Positions 21,076-31,388 of a DNA stretch of 34,181 nt are shown here, piece after piece (position 1 is the stretch's first letter; each line of letters begins with the position of its first letter). This stretch comes from Ophioceras dolichostomum (Eukaryota > Ascomycota > Sordariomycetes > Magnaporthales > Ophioceraceae), in assembly GCA_003049485.1 (NCBI GenBank), contig PYST01000384.1, positions 1-34,181 on the forward strand, in the 5' to 3' direction. Below the pieces are notes generated by a model. That model saw only the letters and a list, made by a program, of their open reading frames with translations. It did no database searches and was not told the DNA's origin. The translations under genes and the position numbers were made by a program.

Positions 21076-23015
21076 CTAAAGCCTCCTCTCGACGCGGACC
21101 GTCGCTTCCGGGCCGTCCACACAGTAACCAAACTGCCGCGGGCTGTCCCTCAGCTCGATCATCCGCCTGATGAGCGGTCGTTCAGTGCTTCCGGACGTCA
21201 CAGCAGCAGTCCTCCATGGCTGTGACGCGTCTTCGTCCCCGTTCCTACCGTTGTCGCTGGAGTCTTGGGCGTCCACAGTGGCAACAGGATCCCAGTCCCC
21301 AGTCTCCCACACTAGGCGCAGCTCGAGAGGAGACACCCCAAACAGCCGCCCGGCCACACCCTTGACCGCGTATATATCTAAGGAGCGCGGTATCTCGACA
21401 CGCCGAGCAATAATAGGCCGGATTCCCACACCCGACCCCGGCGCAGCTACAGGGGCATCATCGGTGTCATCCTCCTCAGGCCAGTGGAGCTGGAAGTAAA
21501 CAGTGATCACGCGCCCCTCGAGGAAGGACTGTCCCACATCCCGCTTCCTCGAGATGACCGGCTCCCCGTAAAGGCTACATAGCTCCACGTACCGCTGGTG
21601 GTTAGCCAGCACGGCCGCTTCGGAGCCCTCTGGCACTGCCGAAAGCTGACGGCCGATGCGGAAGAGGTAGAACATCTCGGCGTTGAGACGCTCCGCTGGC
21701 GTGATGGCGCTGAAATTGAGGTGCTCAAGACGCGCGAGGCGGGCCACGGTGACAATGAAAGGGTCGTCGTTTGCCCCGGCTGCTGCCGCCTCCGCCGGCT
21801 GCTTGGCTCCCACGGATGCCTGGTCCACAGGGGAGACGTCGTACACCGGATTGTGCGCAAGCCGCAGGGACACCAGCCCTGGAAAACAACCGGGGAGGGC
21901 GTCAACGAAGGACCAGCTCGCGACGTTGTTGTACGAGATGTCCAGGTGCCGAAGGTTGGGCCCAAACACCGGCACGGGGGCGGATGCGTCCCGTGTGAGA
22001 GAGCTGATGTTGTTGCCCTTGAGGTGCAGATTCCGAAGCGAAGCCAGGCCGGTGAGGCTGGCGAGGTCTGACACTGCGGTGAATTCATTATACTCCAGGT
22101 TCAGCGAGGTCAGGGACGTAATCAGCGTAGGCGGCAGTGGGAGCCTCGGTGGAAGACATCTCAGTTGGTTCGTGCCGCAGGAGAGGCTGGTGAGTGCTCT
22201 GAATTGGGAGACGATGTGGCAAATCTCTTCCCACGACAGGAGCGTCTCCTCCAGGCCAAGCTCGCTAGTTCTGCAGAATACCGACGGCTGCGAGGCGTCC
22301 AGACTCGGATCCTCGAGTACGCCATGCAAGCGGTTTCCGCTGCAAGGAGCATGCACGCGAGGCAGAAGACAGATAGATGGGTTAGCGCCACAAATAAAAA
22401 ATAGGCATTCACCCTCGCCGTCGCGAGGGCAAACATGGGTGGGCATACATACTTCAGTTTGACGCTTCGCAGCTCGTCCAGCTGGCTGCAGATCTCGGCA
22501 ACCGTGGCTACGGTCGAGATAAGATTACGGCTGAGGTCCAGCTCCGTGATGCGAGGGCAGGTTTCCCGCACAGTCTTTCCTTGCCACAGGCCAGCAGTAT
22601 CGATACGGGCGCCGTCGAGGATCACAACCCTCAGCTCGTTCAAGCGTGCCAGCTGACGGCGAACCTTGTCAAAGCCGACCTCCTCGGCCACTTTTCCGGA
22701 TATAACAATCTCCTTCGGGGCGGGGCCGGTAGCAGCCGCCTCAGATCCGTACTTCTCGAAGGCAGCAGCGGCGAAAGCCTGATGCGGGTCAGACGGCCGA
22801 GTGGGACGCACGAACGACGCGGCCGTTGGCGAGCGAGAGAGACACTCAAAGTACCGGACGCCTTTGTGGCAGCCGTCGTGCTTGCCTCTGGACGGGTCGT
22901 CCCACTCGACACCCAGCCAGCTTCCTCTCGTACCGGCCACCTCGCCTATGAAGCGGACAGTGCAGAGGGCTCCATCAAACGAGAGCCGCTGCCAAAGTTC
23001 GTGGGTCGGCGCCAT
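21076..23015 (-). CDS. PAC2: Tubulin folding cofactor E (TBCE / Pac2)
   Basis: Predicted exons are 23015-22453 and 22339-21076, 608 residues. The 113-base intron (donor GTATGT, acceptor TTGCAG) splits an Asn codon inside a leucine-rich repeat, restoring KLNGNRL. Residues 8-60 form a CAP-Gly domain: GSWLGVEWDD, then GKHDG at 44-48 (usual motif GKNDG). Several leucine-rich repeats span about 140-370 (for example LRHLDISYNNV), and a ubiquitin-like C-terminal domain covers about 420-608. This order is that of cofactor E, which binds alpha-tubulin and takes part in alpha/beta dimer assembly and disassembly in the cytosol. A Ser/Asp-rich loop interrupts the C-terminal domain. The start is the ATG directly preceding the CAP-Gly domain; codons upstream in frame look like leader. 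Divergent from the rch1-like gene. Confidence 0.93.
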
Positions 23016-23956
23016 AGCTGCTTGATTGCAGGTAGCTAGGTAGGTACCTAGTAGGTGGTAGGCAGCAGTAGAGAAATTTTGCAGAAGCAGCCTGGCACTT
23101 GCCCTATTTGAGGGCGCGGATTGTCGTCGCGAAGCATCCGTCGGAAACAACGAACGACAGCGAAACAGTCAGCCTGCCTGAAGCACCACAACAATAGCTT
23201 GTGAACTAGGCATCGACATTTTCTGCCCCATGCACCACCAAAAAAGGGAAAGAAAGGAAGGAAAAGGAAAGAATAACAAAAAGTGACGAAATAAGGGAGG
23301 AAACCCCAAAAATTAATTTCAATGGCATTAAACTCTCTCGATAAGTCACCACGCTGCTCCCATGCACGCTCGCGATAACGCAAACGAGTCAGCATTGATA
23401 GATATTATTGGTTCATTAGTGGCTCGATATGGGTGTTCCTCTCCCGACTATTTCGTATATGTCGGAGCAGGCACAGGGGCCTCGTGAGGCCCCTCTTTAC
23501 GCAACCCCGAACGGCGGCCAAGTCCGACTCACACTCAGGAACCGGTCTCGGTCGGCAATAAGACGGCGTTGATGGCCGGCTCCTACCCGACGACGGTTGC
23601 CGAGGCGCTAGGCTTGATGCCTCTCGCCTGGTAGGTTGCCTACCTCGTTGCCCCATGGCAAGTCTCGATGGCATCATTGTACCAACATACCCACCTACCC
23701 GCCCACCTAGGTCGGAGTCTAGGCCGAAATCTAGGAAGGAATCTGGGTAGATAATTATGGGGTTGGAGTCCGTCGGTCTAGCTCTATCTCAAGCTACTCT
23801 CTCTCTCTACCTACTTACTCAGCAACCTTTACCCTATACATCCCTACCTAGTAGGTCGAGATTCTAATCGTGGAGGCACCTGATCCCTCTTCCTCCTCCT
23901 CCTCCGGATCGACCTCACTTGCGTATCATGGCAACCGGTTGTGCCTTGCGTCGAGC
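23016..23956. other. Divergent intergenic region with two TACCTAGG clusters
   Basis: The 941 bases between the TBCE start (-) and the chosen start of the rch1-like gene (+) should hold both promoters. Repeat words cluster at 23031-23065 and 23678-23860, the second with a short CT run at about 23797-23810. A purine-rich patch (about 23243-23290) is a pyrimidine tract on the TBCE strand. No further gene is seen. Confidence 0.55.
23678..23860. repeat. TACCTAGG-type repeat cluster upstream of the rch1-like gene
   Basis: Scattered CCTACC, ACCTAGG, TCTAGG and CTACCTA words with the diverged GTCTAGGC and ATCTAGG forms. It ends within 100 bases of the coding start of the rch1-like gene. Confidence 0.65.
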
Positions 23957-25747
23957 ATGTCGCCACCACAGAGATCCCCTCCTCCGCCTGGTCAAGACCC
24001 CGAAGCCGAAGGTGTTGCGGAGGCGAGAAGTAGAGCCCGAGGCGTCGTTGCCACCATCTTGCGGTTCCTGTCCGCACAACTGCTCCTCATTGCCTTCGGC
24101 GTCGCGTGCCTGATGGCATACTATTTCCCCCGTGAGTTCCTCGTTAAAATGCCGCCGTCCTCCGTACCAGGGTCCGCTTGTCGTGAGTCTCGCGCTAATG
24201 ATGACCTCGGCCCGGTTCTCTGACCCCTACCCCTTCGACGGCACGCGGAGAGCGACGGTAAAGACGTCGGAGTTCATGGAGGCACCATCCGCTCGGAATA
24301 CAGTATTCTGTACGGCGCTGTCGGCTTCATCTTCCTGGTCAGCGGGCTGCAGCTGTCATATGAGAAGCTGCGAGTGAACCTGACCAACTGGCGGCTGCAC
24401 GTTATCACCCAGGGCGTCAGCTTCGTCCTGATCCCGGCCATCACGATAAGTCCGCGCCCCCCAGAAAGGGGACGAAGAGGAGTAGAAGACGAGAAGGAAC
24501 ACCAGGGAGAGAAGCAGGCCTGTCGTTTTCTCCTAGGGTTGAGGCTTATCCTGGCTCTTCGTGTTTCATTAAGGCTGACGTATGGATCGAGCATGTATGG
24601 GCTGTTGCCGGGTTCACCCCCACCTCCTTTCCCCTTGCTCGCTCTTCTCCTCTAGTCATCGTCCAAGTGATGATAGCTGCTGGAAACCTGCACACGCAGG
24701 CCATTCACATAAGCATACTGGTTGGGATGGTAGTCTTGAGCTGCATTCCCACGACAATCGCCTCTAATGTCGTCTTCACGCGAGCTGCGAACGGGGACGA
24801 CGCGGCGGCGATCGTCGAGGTCCTCATCGGCAACGTGGCCGGCGGCTTTCTCACTCCCGCGCTAGTCTACGCCTACCTCCCCTCGCAGGCCGAGTTTGAT
24901 GTCTGGCGACCTGCGTCCCCTCGTACCCTCCCGGCCATGTATGCAAACGTGGCCAAGCAGCTCGGACTCAGCGTCTTGCTTCCGCTGGCCGTCGGCCAGG
25001 CTCTCCGCCACTTCTTCACCGATGCGGTGAAATGGGCCCTCGCCAAACTATTCCTCGCCAAGATTTCCACCATCTGCCTCGCACTACTGGTTTGGTGAGG
25101 TCGCCCGGCCTTTCTAGGGCTTCAACCTTCAGCCTTCATACTTCATTCAGCCTTCAGCCGGAACTGACCACCAGTTGTCGCGCAGGACAACCTTTTGCGG
25201 CGCATTCGAAAGCGAAGCACTGTTCCTCCTCCCCAAGGCGTCTCTCGTCTTCAATATCTTGATGAACCTGGCAACCTATCTCCTCTTCACGGTGATATGT
25301 TTCTACATAGCCAGACAGCCAAGCGCCCTGGTCGATAAGGCTGCTAGATACGCCGAATCTGGGCCCCTGGCTCGGCTGCCGCATGTCGTGAGGAGGGTTA
25401 TCAGCCCAAGGCGGATGTCGAAAGAGCAGACCATCGCCGTGTGCTTCTGCGGGGCGGCGAAAACCACTAGCCTCGGCATTCCATTGGTGACAGCCATGTG
25501 GAGCCACGCCGACAATCTCACCCGGGCCTACATTCAAATTCCCGTCCTCCTATACACAATCGAACAGGTGTTCCTCGCCCAGCTCCTTGTGTACTTCTTT
25601 CGCTGGTACTCTAGTCGGGACCCCAAGCCTCGAGCGGAGGCAGAGGAAGCATCGGCGACGGAGGAGACCATTTCTCCGGTGGCCGCTACCGAGTACGTGA
25701 CTGGGCAGGAGGACGGTGTGCATATGCAGCAGGAAAGGAGGTCGTGA
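23957..25747 (+). CDS. rch1: Rch1 / SLC10A7-like membrane protein (bile acid:sodium symporter superfamily)
   Basis: Predicted exons are 23957-24131, 24264-24449, 24656-25094 and 25186-25747, 453 residues. The phases agree at all junctions and restore family-like text: FPHVGVHGGTIRSEYSILYGA, then SGLQLS, IPTTIASN, and LLVWTTFCGAF. Intron 1 has an AAAG acceptor and intron 2 a weak GTCCGC donor, so these two junctions are the least certain. About ten hydrophobic helices cover the region from residue 35 to about 405, as in SLC10A7/Rch1. The tail is acidic and Glu/Ala-rich. Rch1 in yeasts is a plasma-membrane regulator of cytosolic calcium; transported substrate is unsettled for the family. The start is the first in-frame ATG (MSPPQRSPPPPG); the reading frame upstream has no ATG. 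Confidence 0.85.
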
Positions 25748-25850
25748 AGACCCGGCAAGCGTTCGAAAGAGTGAGGGTACCGAGACGGGGAATCCAACGC
25801 GGATCAGAAAGAATGGCCGGATCGACGAAGAGTTTGTCTGAGAAGAGCTC

Positions 25851-27583
25851 TTATAGAAGGCTCTCCTGAAACGTATCGTTCCACGCCTGGTATATCGCAT
25901 CTCTGATGGATTCTTGTCCGAGCGAACGCTGTGAATATGATAAATCTGCATTTAGATAGTGCACCCACGTAGCGCGTTCCCGTCGAGGGAGTGAATGGAG
26001 AGATCGATGCCGCGTAGAGCAGAAGGTCTCAAAGAACGGCAAGTGGACCGAGGGTTGAGAGGGATCTTACCGGATGGAAGACTTTGGCATAGTACGTCGG
26101 GACATACCACCCGTTGTTGTCCTGGGGCATGATTAGCCCTTCTCGTGCCTGCCGTAGAGAAGGATTCTTTCTCTTGGCCATGGCCATGTGGCACAAGGTG
26201 AGTCGACCCCAGTCGCCGGCCTCCAGCGCCGGACCGAGACAGCGATCCGGATCAACTATCGGCGATGATGGTGGCAGGATATGAGCAAGCGGCGGTTTGG
26301 AGAAGTGCGAGCTGGGATGCGAATAACGAGTCCCGTTCTGAGTCTGGTTCTGCTGGCGTCCATTATCCGGACCTCCGACCAAGAAGAACCAGGTGTCGAG
26401 GCGAGAGTAGTCTGGCTCGTCTACGCCAGGTTCGCAGAACCGGTGGCCCTCGAAAGCAGCATCGTAGTCGACGAGAAAGGCTCTGGGGTGGCGGCCGGCG
26501 AAGCGGGCGTTGACAGCGTCGATCGAACGCTGGAGCTTGGCGTTGACGGAGAGCACTAGCGCATTCATCTCGGCCCTGAGTGTCATGGGCAGCTTCGGCC
26601 CGCCCCACCAGACACCCAGAGAGGCATCGTTGCAAGCCTCCGTCTCGGCGTTGAAGAAGCGCGCGTAGCCGGTAACAGCGACGGCGAATCGAGGGTGCCG
26701 CTCCCACCTCACGGCGTCAAGCAGCTCGAGCAGCGCAACCTGCAGCCGCACCTCGAAGTCTGGGCTCGCCACCAAGTCGGCAGCACGCCGAAGCGCTTCA
26801 TCGCAGGTGCCGGAGTAGAACGAGTAGAACCGAAAGACACACTGCGAGTACGGGGATTAGGTTGGCAAGTTGGTACGTTGTCACCAGGTACCTACGGTAG
26901 GTTCCTAAACAAGGGGCCCAGGGTACTAGACACAAAGGCACAGGCCACAATACACCACGGCACAATCCCAACAACACCTTATGGGACCAGGCAGGAGCGG
27001 GGGCAGCGCGTGGACATGGGTTTTGAGTAGGTAGGTCGGTAGGTGAGTAGGTAGGTATGTACAGGTAGCTGAACGGGTAGGTAGCATGCAGATAGGAACT
27101 CACGGCGTTAATTACGTCGAAGAAGCCTAGGTCGTTGCCGCCAATCGACAGGGTCGCGAAGTCGGCGGGCAGAGATCTGTTGAGGGAGGCGATCTGGCCG
27201 CCGGGGAAGAGCAAGTCTGTGGTTGCGGCGCCGGTGCAGCTTCGCCACTGGAAGGCTAGCGGCGACGGCCGGGCCAGGGAAACGAGGTCCTTGAATATGA
27301 GCGCCGGGTACCCGTGGCGGCCCAGTCGGCAGCTCTCCTCGTCAACTTCCACGCCGGTGCCAATTCCAGCGCTGTATGAATCTCCGAGTGAGACGTAACC
27401 AAGAGCCCAGGGTGCATCTCCGGATCGGTGCTGACCAGGACCAAGGACATGCTGTTGGGTATCGACGCTTCTGGGACGAGCCTGTCGCTCGGATGGCTTG
27501 GGGGTGTTGACGGCAACTGCTGGCGACACCGACGCTATGAGGACGACGAGTCCCAGGGCCGTGGCAAGTGGTTGATGCCGCAT
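25851..27583 (-). CDS. Secreted SGNH/GDSL-type hydrolase (lipase/esterase-like)
   Basis: Predicted exons are 27583-27104, 26841-26071 and 25928-25851, 442 residues. Introns of 262 and 142 bases are GT..AG (donors GTGAGT and GTAAGA) and phase 0. A signal peptide is likely at residues 1-24, so the protein is probably secreted. Catalytic blocks: GDSYSAGIG with nucleophile Ser 69, and GGND at 148-151 (oxyanion-hole Asn). The candidate catalytic His is 416 in KVFHP; the Asp normally three residues before it (DxxH) is Lys here. Cys-containing segments suggest disulfides. Substrate cannot be told; relatives act on lipids, esters or glycans. The first intron is packed with AGGTAGGTAC repeat words. 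The gene is tail to tail with the rch1-like gene, with only 103 bases between stops. Confidence 0.88.
26870..27090. repeat. AGGTAGGTAC repeat cluster inside intron 1 of the SGNH hydrolase gene
   Basis: The words GGTACCTAC and GTAGGTAGGT recur in the intron at 26842-27103, at its two ends especially (26880-26910 and 27027-27085). The repeat family therefore also enters introns here, not only intergenic DNA. Confidence 0.75.
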
Positions 27584-28569
27584 GATGAATCCGGGGACTA
27601 GGGAAGTGTGGTTCTAGGGAAGTGTGGTTTACAGGACTTCGAAGCCGCAGAAGACATTCCAGGAAAAATGAGGCATGGACAAATGAGCAGAAAAAAGGCT
27701 AGTAGTGATAGCTATCAAGTGAAAATCAGCCCGGCCATGATGGGTTGAGGGTCCGAAGGATGTCGAGCGAGATGGGATGAAGGGATCCATGATGTAAAAT
27801 AGTAGCACTAAAAAAAAAACACGGACATCTACCTCCCACCTACACTCCTACTTCCGTATGGATAGGTGGTAGGTACAGGAGGTAGGTACCCGATGCACTA
27901 CACATCCCTAGCCCGGCAGGTTCGGCGACGAAGACTTGGAATGCAAAAGACGATGGCAATTTCCAGGCTGCTAACTCGCTGCCAGCCGGAAGTGAGGGAG
28001 GAAGGAGTGTTGCGTGGCCACGGACAACGTCCAGCCAATCAGCCAAGCACGTTGAGTGAAAGCATTGCCTCTACGGGAGGAATTGCAGGCTGGGTGACTG
28101 CTGCTGCCTTGACTCACGTGGTCATGTACCCACACCCCAACGTCACCGTCCGTGACTGAAGTTCAAGTGCAGAAGACGACCTAGCAACTATAGGGACCTA
28201 CCTACCGTGCCTATCTATCCTATGCTGGTTCATAGGTAAATGTCAGAATGGGAGGAGGCAAAGCTAAGTTCTATTAAAAAATGGAAACCCCATGGCCACT
28301 CTCGGCAGGTGGTAGCTACCAGGTAACTACCTGGCACAACGCACACTCACACAAGTGCCAATTCGACTCCGACTATCACACTCCAGACGCCCAGGTACAT
28401 GTGTATTCTCGTTTCTAGTTCAAGCTCTAGCGAACACGGCTAACGTCCCGCTATCGTGCGTGCCTTGCTCAACTAGCAAGTATAGGTAGGTACTAGACAG
28501 GTACCTACCTAGGTGCTTGGGTAGGTACCCAGGTACACCCAAAAGCAACCTGCTGGTTCCAGGTTCGCT
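27584..28569. other. Intergenic: upstream of the SGNH hydrolase, downstream of the 276-residue protein
   Basis: The 986 bases hold the hydrolase promoter and the 3' flank of the next gene. TACCTAGG-type clusters occur at 27828-27892 and 28482-28545, with single copies near 28195 and 28310. A short duplicated GGGAAGTGTGGTT occurs at 27601-27613 and 27618-27630. A CACGTG hexamer lies near 28117. No gene is seen. Confidence 0.55.
28482..28545. repeat. TACCTAGG / GGTACC repeat cluster
   Basis: Overlapping GGTAGGTAC, GGTACCTACCTAGG and GGTACCCAGGTAC words, ending 25 bases from the stop of the downstream gene. Confidence 0.8.
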
Positions 28570-29728
28570 TCAAGGCTCGGTGTTAGAGCTCCGGCGAAGC
28601 TTGGCCTTGATCTTCTGACCCAGGCCTTTCACCCCCTTTCTCTCGGGACTGCTCGACTTGCCGCCGAGGGAAGCGTCCTTTCCTTTTGGTGAGCCTGGCT
28701 GCTGCTTCTTCTTGTCAGATGGTTTGTCGACATGGATGCCCTTCTGCTCCAGGAGCCCTAGGACCGGGAAAGAAAATCGAACGTCAGCATCGTCGGACTC
28801 GAAAGCTGATCGAGGTGAAGTGGATAGGAAAGGTCTTACTGTCTGCCTCTCGCCCTGCACCGGCCCTCGCAGCGTCAAAGTCACCGCCGTCTGCCTGAAG
28901 CCCGGAGCTCTTGACGTACTTTTCCCCCGTGCCTTCGCTCTCGGACTTGCCCGACGCCGGCTGGTTACCGTCTACGCTTTTACCCTGGGCCTGGGGCTTG
29001 TTGCCGTCGCATGGGGCTTTGGCAGTCGCGTCATCACCTACGCCCTTACCCATGTTTCCCGCGTCGCCGCCGTTCTCCTTGGCAACCTGTTCTATCGGCC
29101 TCGGGCCTGGACCTTTGAGGCTCTTCGGGTCGAGCGGGTCGACATTGTCGACGTCGCTTTTCTTTGCCTCGGCGCCCGGTGAAGTGGTCTCGTCGGATGG
29201 GTGACGAGTGTCGTTTTGGGCGCCAGTGCTGTCGCCGACCATGTTGGACGATGGCTGGGCTGCGTTGGAGCGGTCTTCGACACCAGGGCTCTTTATTGGA
29301 CCGACGACATCTGCAGTCTCTGTTTTCTAGTCGCGTCAGTGACAAGACCCTCAGAGTGAAGGCTCGCGGCGAATACACTCTTCTTCTTTTGAGGCAAACC
29401 GCCCGCCAGGGCTAGGGGCAAGAGTCAGGGGCAATAGCTCGGAAGCTGCCCGCGCTGGGAGGGTCTCTCTTTGGGACAAGCTTTGAATTAGCTACCTCGC
29501 TGGAAGACATATACATAGGATTAGACTTTGATAGGGAGAAGGTAGGGACGATGCGACAAACTAACCACCCAAATTTCCGATATCGTATGGTTCGCCTTTG
29601 GAAACATCGCCCTGGACGCCCGAGATGGGCTCCTCATTCGAACCCTTGGCGGTGTTGTCCTTGTCCTTGTTGCCCTCTCCCCATATCACCTTGGAAGCGG
29701 CACTGGCAATGCTGTTGATGGTATCCAT
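28570..29728 (-). CDS. Conserved fungal disordered protein (glycine/serine/lysine-rich), function unknown
   Basis: Predicted exons are 29728-29566, 29319-28840 and 28757-28570, 276 residues. The last intron (82 bases, GTAAGA donor, CCTAG acceptor) is secure and restores GREADRLLEQKGIH. The first intron is less certain: donor GTTAGT at 29565 with acceptor AACAG at 29320 keeps phase, but a donor three bases earlier also works. The N-terminus (MDTINSIASAASKVIWG, then GEPYDIGNLG) and the block GTGEKYVKSSGL..ADGGDFDA are segments I associate with a widespread uncharacterised fungal family. The rest is Asp/Ser/Lys/Gly-rich and hydrophilic; the C-terminus is basic (KIKAKLRR). No membrane segment or enzyme motif. 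Its composition resembles hydrophilic stress-type proteins, but no function is assigned. Confidence 0.8.
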
Positions 29729-31388
29729 TGCGTCTTTCTTTCAACGCTGCCTTGTAGGGCAGCTGCTTAACATATGCCCCGGTCGAAATCCGGTTAGAAT
29801 CAAGGGCGCGCCTTTGGTGGTGAATCGGCGTCAGGACAAGACTAGGAGGGGCTTCTACGGACGTAGGGCGTGCACACCGAGCAATTAAGGACAGTCAGTA
29901 CTTGGCGCGGATGTACGATGAATGTTCTGATCCTGCGCAGCTGTATCCAAGAGTGTCTTAGTGATGCTTCCGAACGACGGGGTGTTTTGATGATTACCTC
30001 GAGTGCCTGAGGCGGTAGGTACGTGTGTAAGTACCTAGGTGCTCGACAGGCTTGACAGAGGTAGCAGGCAGCTAACGTAGGTAGGTGGGTGGTTGAGTAC
30101 CTAGGGCACTGGGGATAGGGCAGAGACGTGCGAAAGAGAGCAATGAGTTGGGAATCGAACCAGGTATCAGTGAACTGACTAGTGATGCCAGAAGAGGACA
30201 CGATGAGTTTCAGGAGCATCGGATGCCATTGTTATATGCACCGACCGTCAAGCTGATGCAATGATGCGCACACCCCTCGAGCTGGCTAGCGCCTTACTTA
30301 TCCCAGCACTGATTCGAACGAAACCCAGGTGCACCCTGTGACGTCGTTTTGCTCCCCTGCAAGTCTTGCAAGTCTGGCTTGATCTGGGTAGCACCCGCCA
30401 CCTCGCACACAGCTAAGGTGCGTCCTGGCTGGTACGCACTTGTGCACCTACCGTGGAGCCGTGTTGGCCAGTACAAGCCCATACCCGACGGTTGGTCAAG
30501 CTCGTGGAGTGGCACACGTGTGAGAGTGCACCTAAGGAGGAAGCGAATAACCTTGGAACAAACCACACCTGGGCAAGTAGAACTAAACCTAAGTACCTAC
30601 CTACCTACCTGATAGATGTACCTGGGTGCCCAACTTGCTTGCCTGCCCTAGGTACTTAACCCATGTAGGCGCCGAGGAGGACGAGGGTGCCATGATTGGG
30701 AACGAGTCTCTACCCGTCGCCGGTGCTGGGTCTCCATAGCCGACTGAAGATCAAGAATCCCGAAACCGTATAGCATGTCGAGGTAGGTACCTCCCTACTA
30801 CCTACCTACCTAGGTACCTGGGGTATGCAGAAGAAGACAGATAGAGCAACGCCAGCCTACTGTGGTAGAGTACCCAGGGAGCCACCTGTTACTAGGGAGC
30901 TGCCTAGGTAGGTACCTACCAGGCAGTAGGTCGGTGTAGGTACAGACGCCTCGTTAGTATGTGCGTAATCAGGTTTCCTCGACCTAGGTACTTGTCAACC
31001 TAGGTGGTAGGTACGCTTGAGGCTATTGGAGAGAGTCGCGGGGTATGGGCGATGACGCTTGTCTGGCCCATTACGTCACCACGTCACTCACTTGGCTCTC
31101 TGGGCGATCCTACCCACGAGCCAAACTAACGTTGGGATGCCGAATTCCCGGCATGCAAGGCAAGTTATGAGGCAAGCATACTACTAATTGAACAGGGATG
31201 TACAAGGTTTTTTTGGCTGTGTGGTAGAAATGTACAAACACAAGCGAGAAGGAGAGACAAGAGAACAAGAAAGAAACATCGAAAGAGAAAAAAAAGCAGA
31301 CGAGGATAGAAATACAAATACAGACAGGGGCGCCCACGAACGCGTTGTGAGCTGCACTGTCACCGAGCCCCCGCCCAGGAAGACGTAA
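29729..31388. other. Gene-free interval, richest in TACCTAGG repeats
   Basis: This lies between the start of the 276-residue protein (-) and the stop of the GH64-like gene (-). It contains repeat clusters at about 30005-30105, 30590-30660, 30778-30945 and 30980-31015. A CACACGTGTG palindrome lies near 30513. A CRE-like ATTACGTCA followed by a second CGTCAC lies near 31070-31090. A purine-rich tract (31235-31310) is close to the GH64 3' end. Small frames here are not family-like. Confidence 0.55.
30778..30945. repeat. Dense TACCTAGG / GGTACC repeat block
   Basis: Two tight palindromic groups, at 30778-30830 and 30900-30942, are built from AGGTAGGTACC, CTACCTACC and CCTAGGTACC. They flank a less repetitive 70-base core. 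This is the densest occurrence in the window. Confidence 0.85.

Noticed and set aside
21683..22462. 259-codon plus-strand frame antisense to TBCE
   Set aside because: It crosses exon and intron of TBCE and reads as Arg/Ser-rich shadow sequence.
30149..30175. GGAATCGAACC resembling a tRNA T-loop on the minus strand
   Set aside because: The flanking bases do not pair as a T-stem, and no acceptor, D or anticodon stems fit around it.
30310..30330. GATTCGAAC resembling a tRNA T-loop
   Set aside because: Only one base pair of the T-stem forms, so there is no tRNA.
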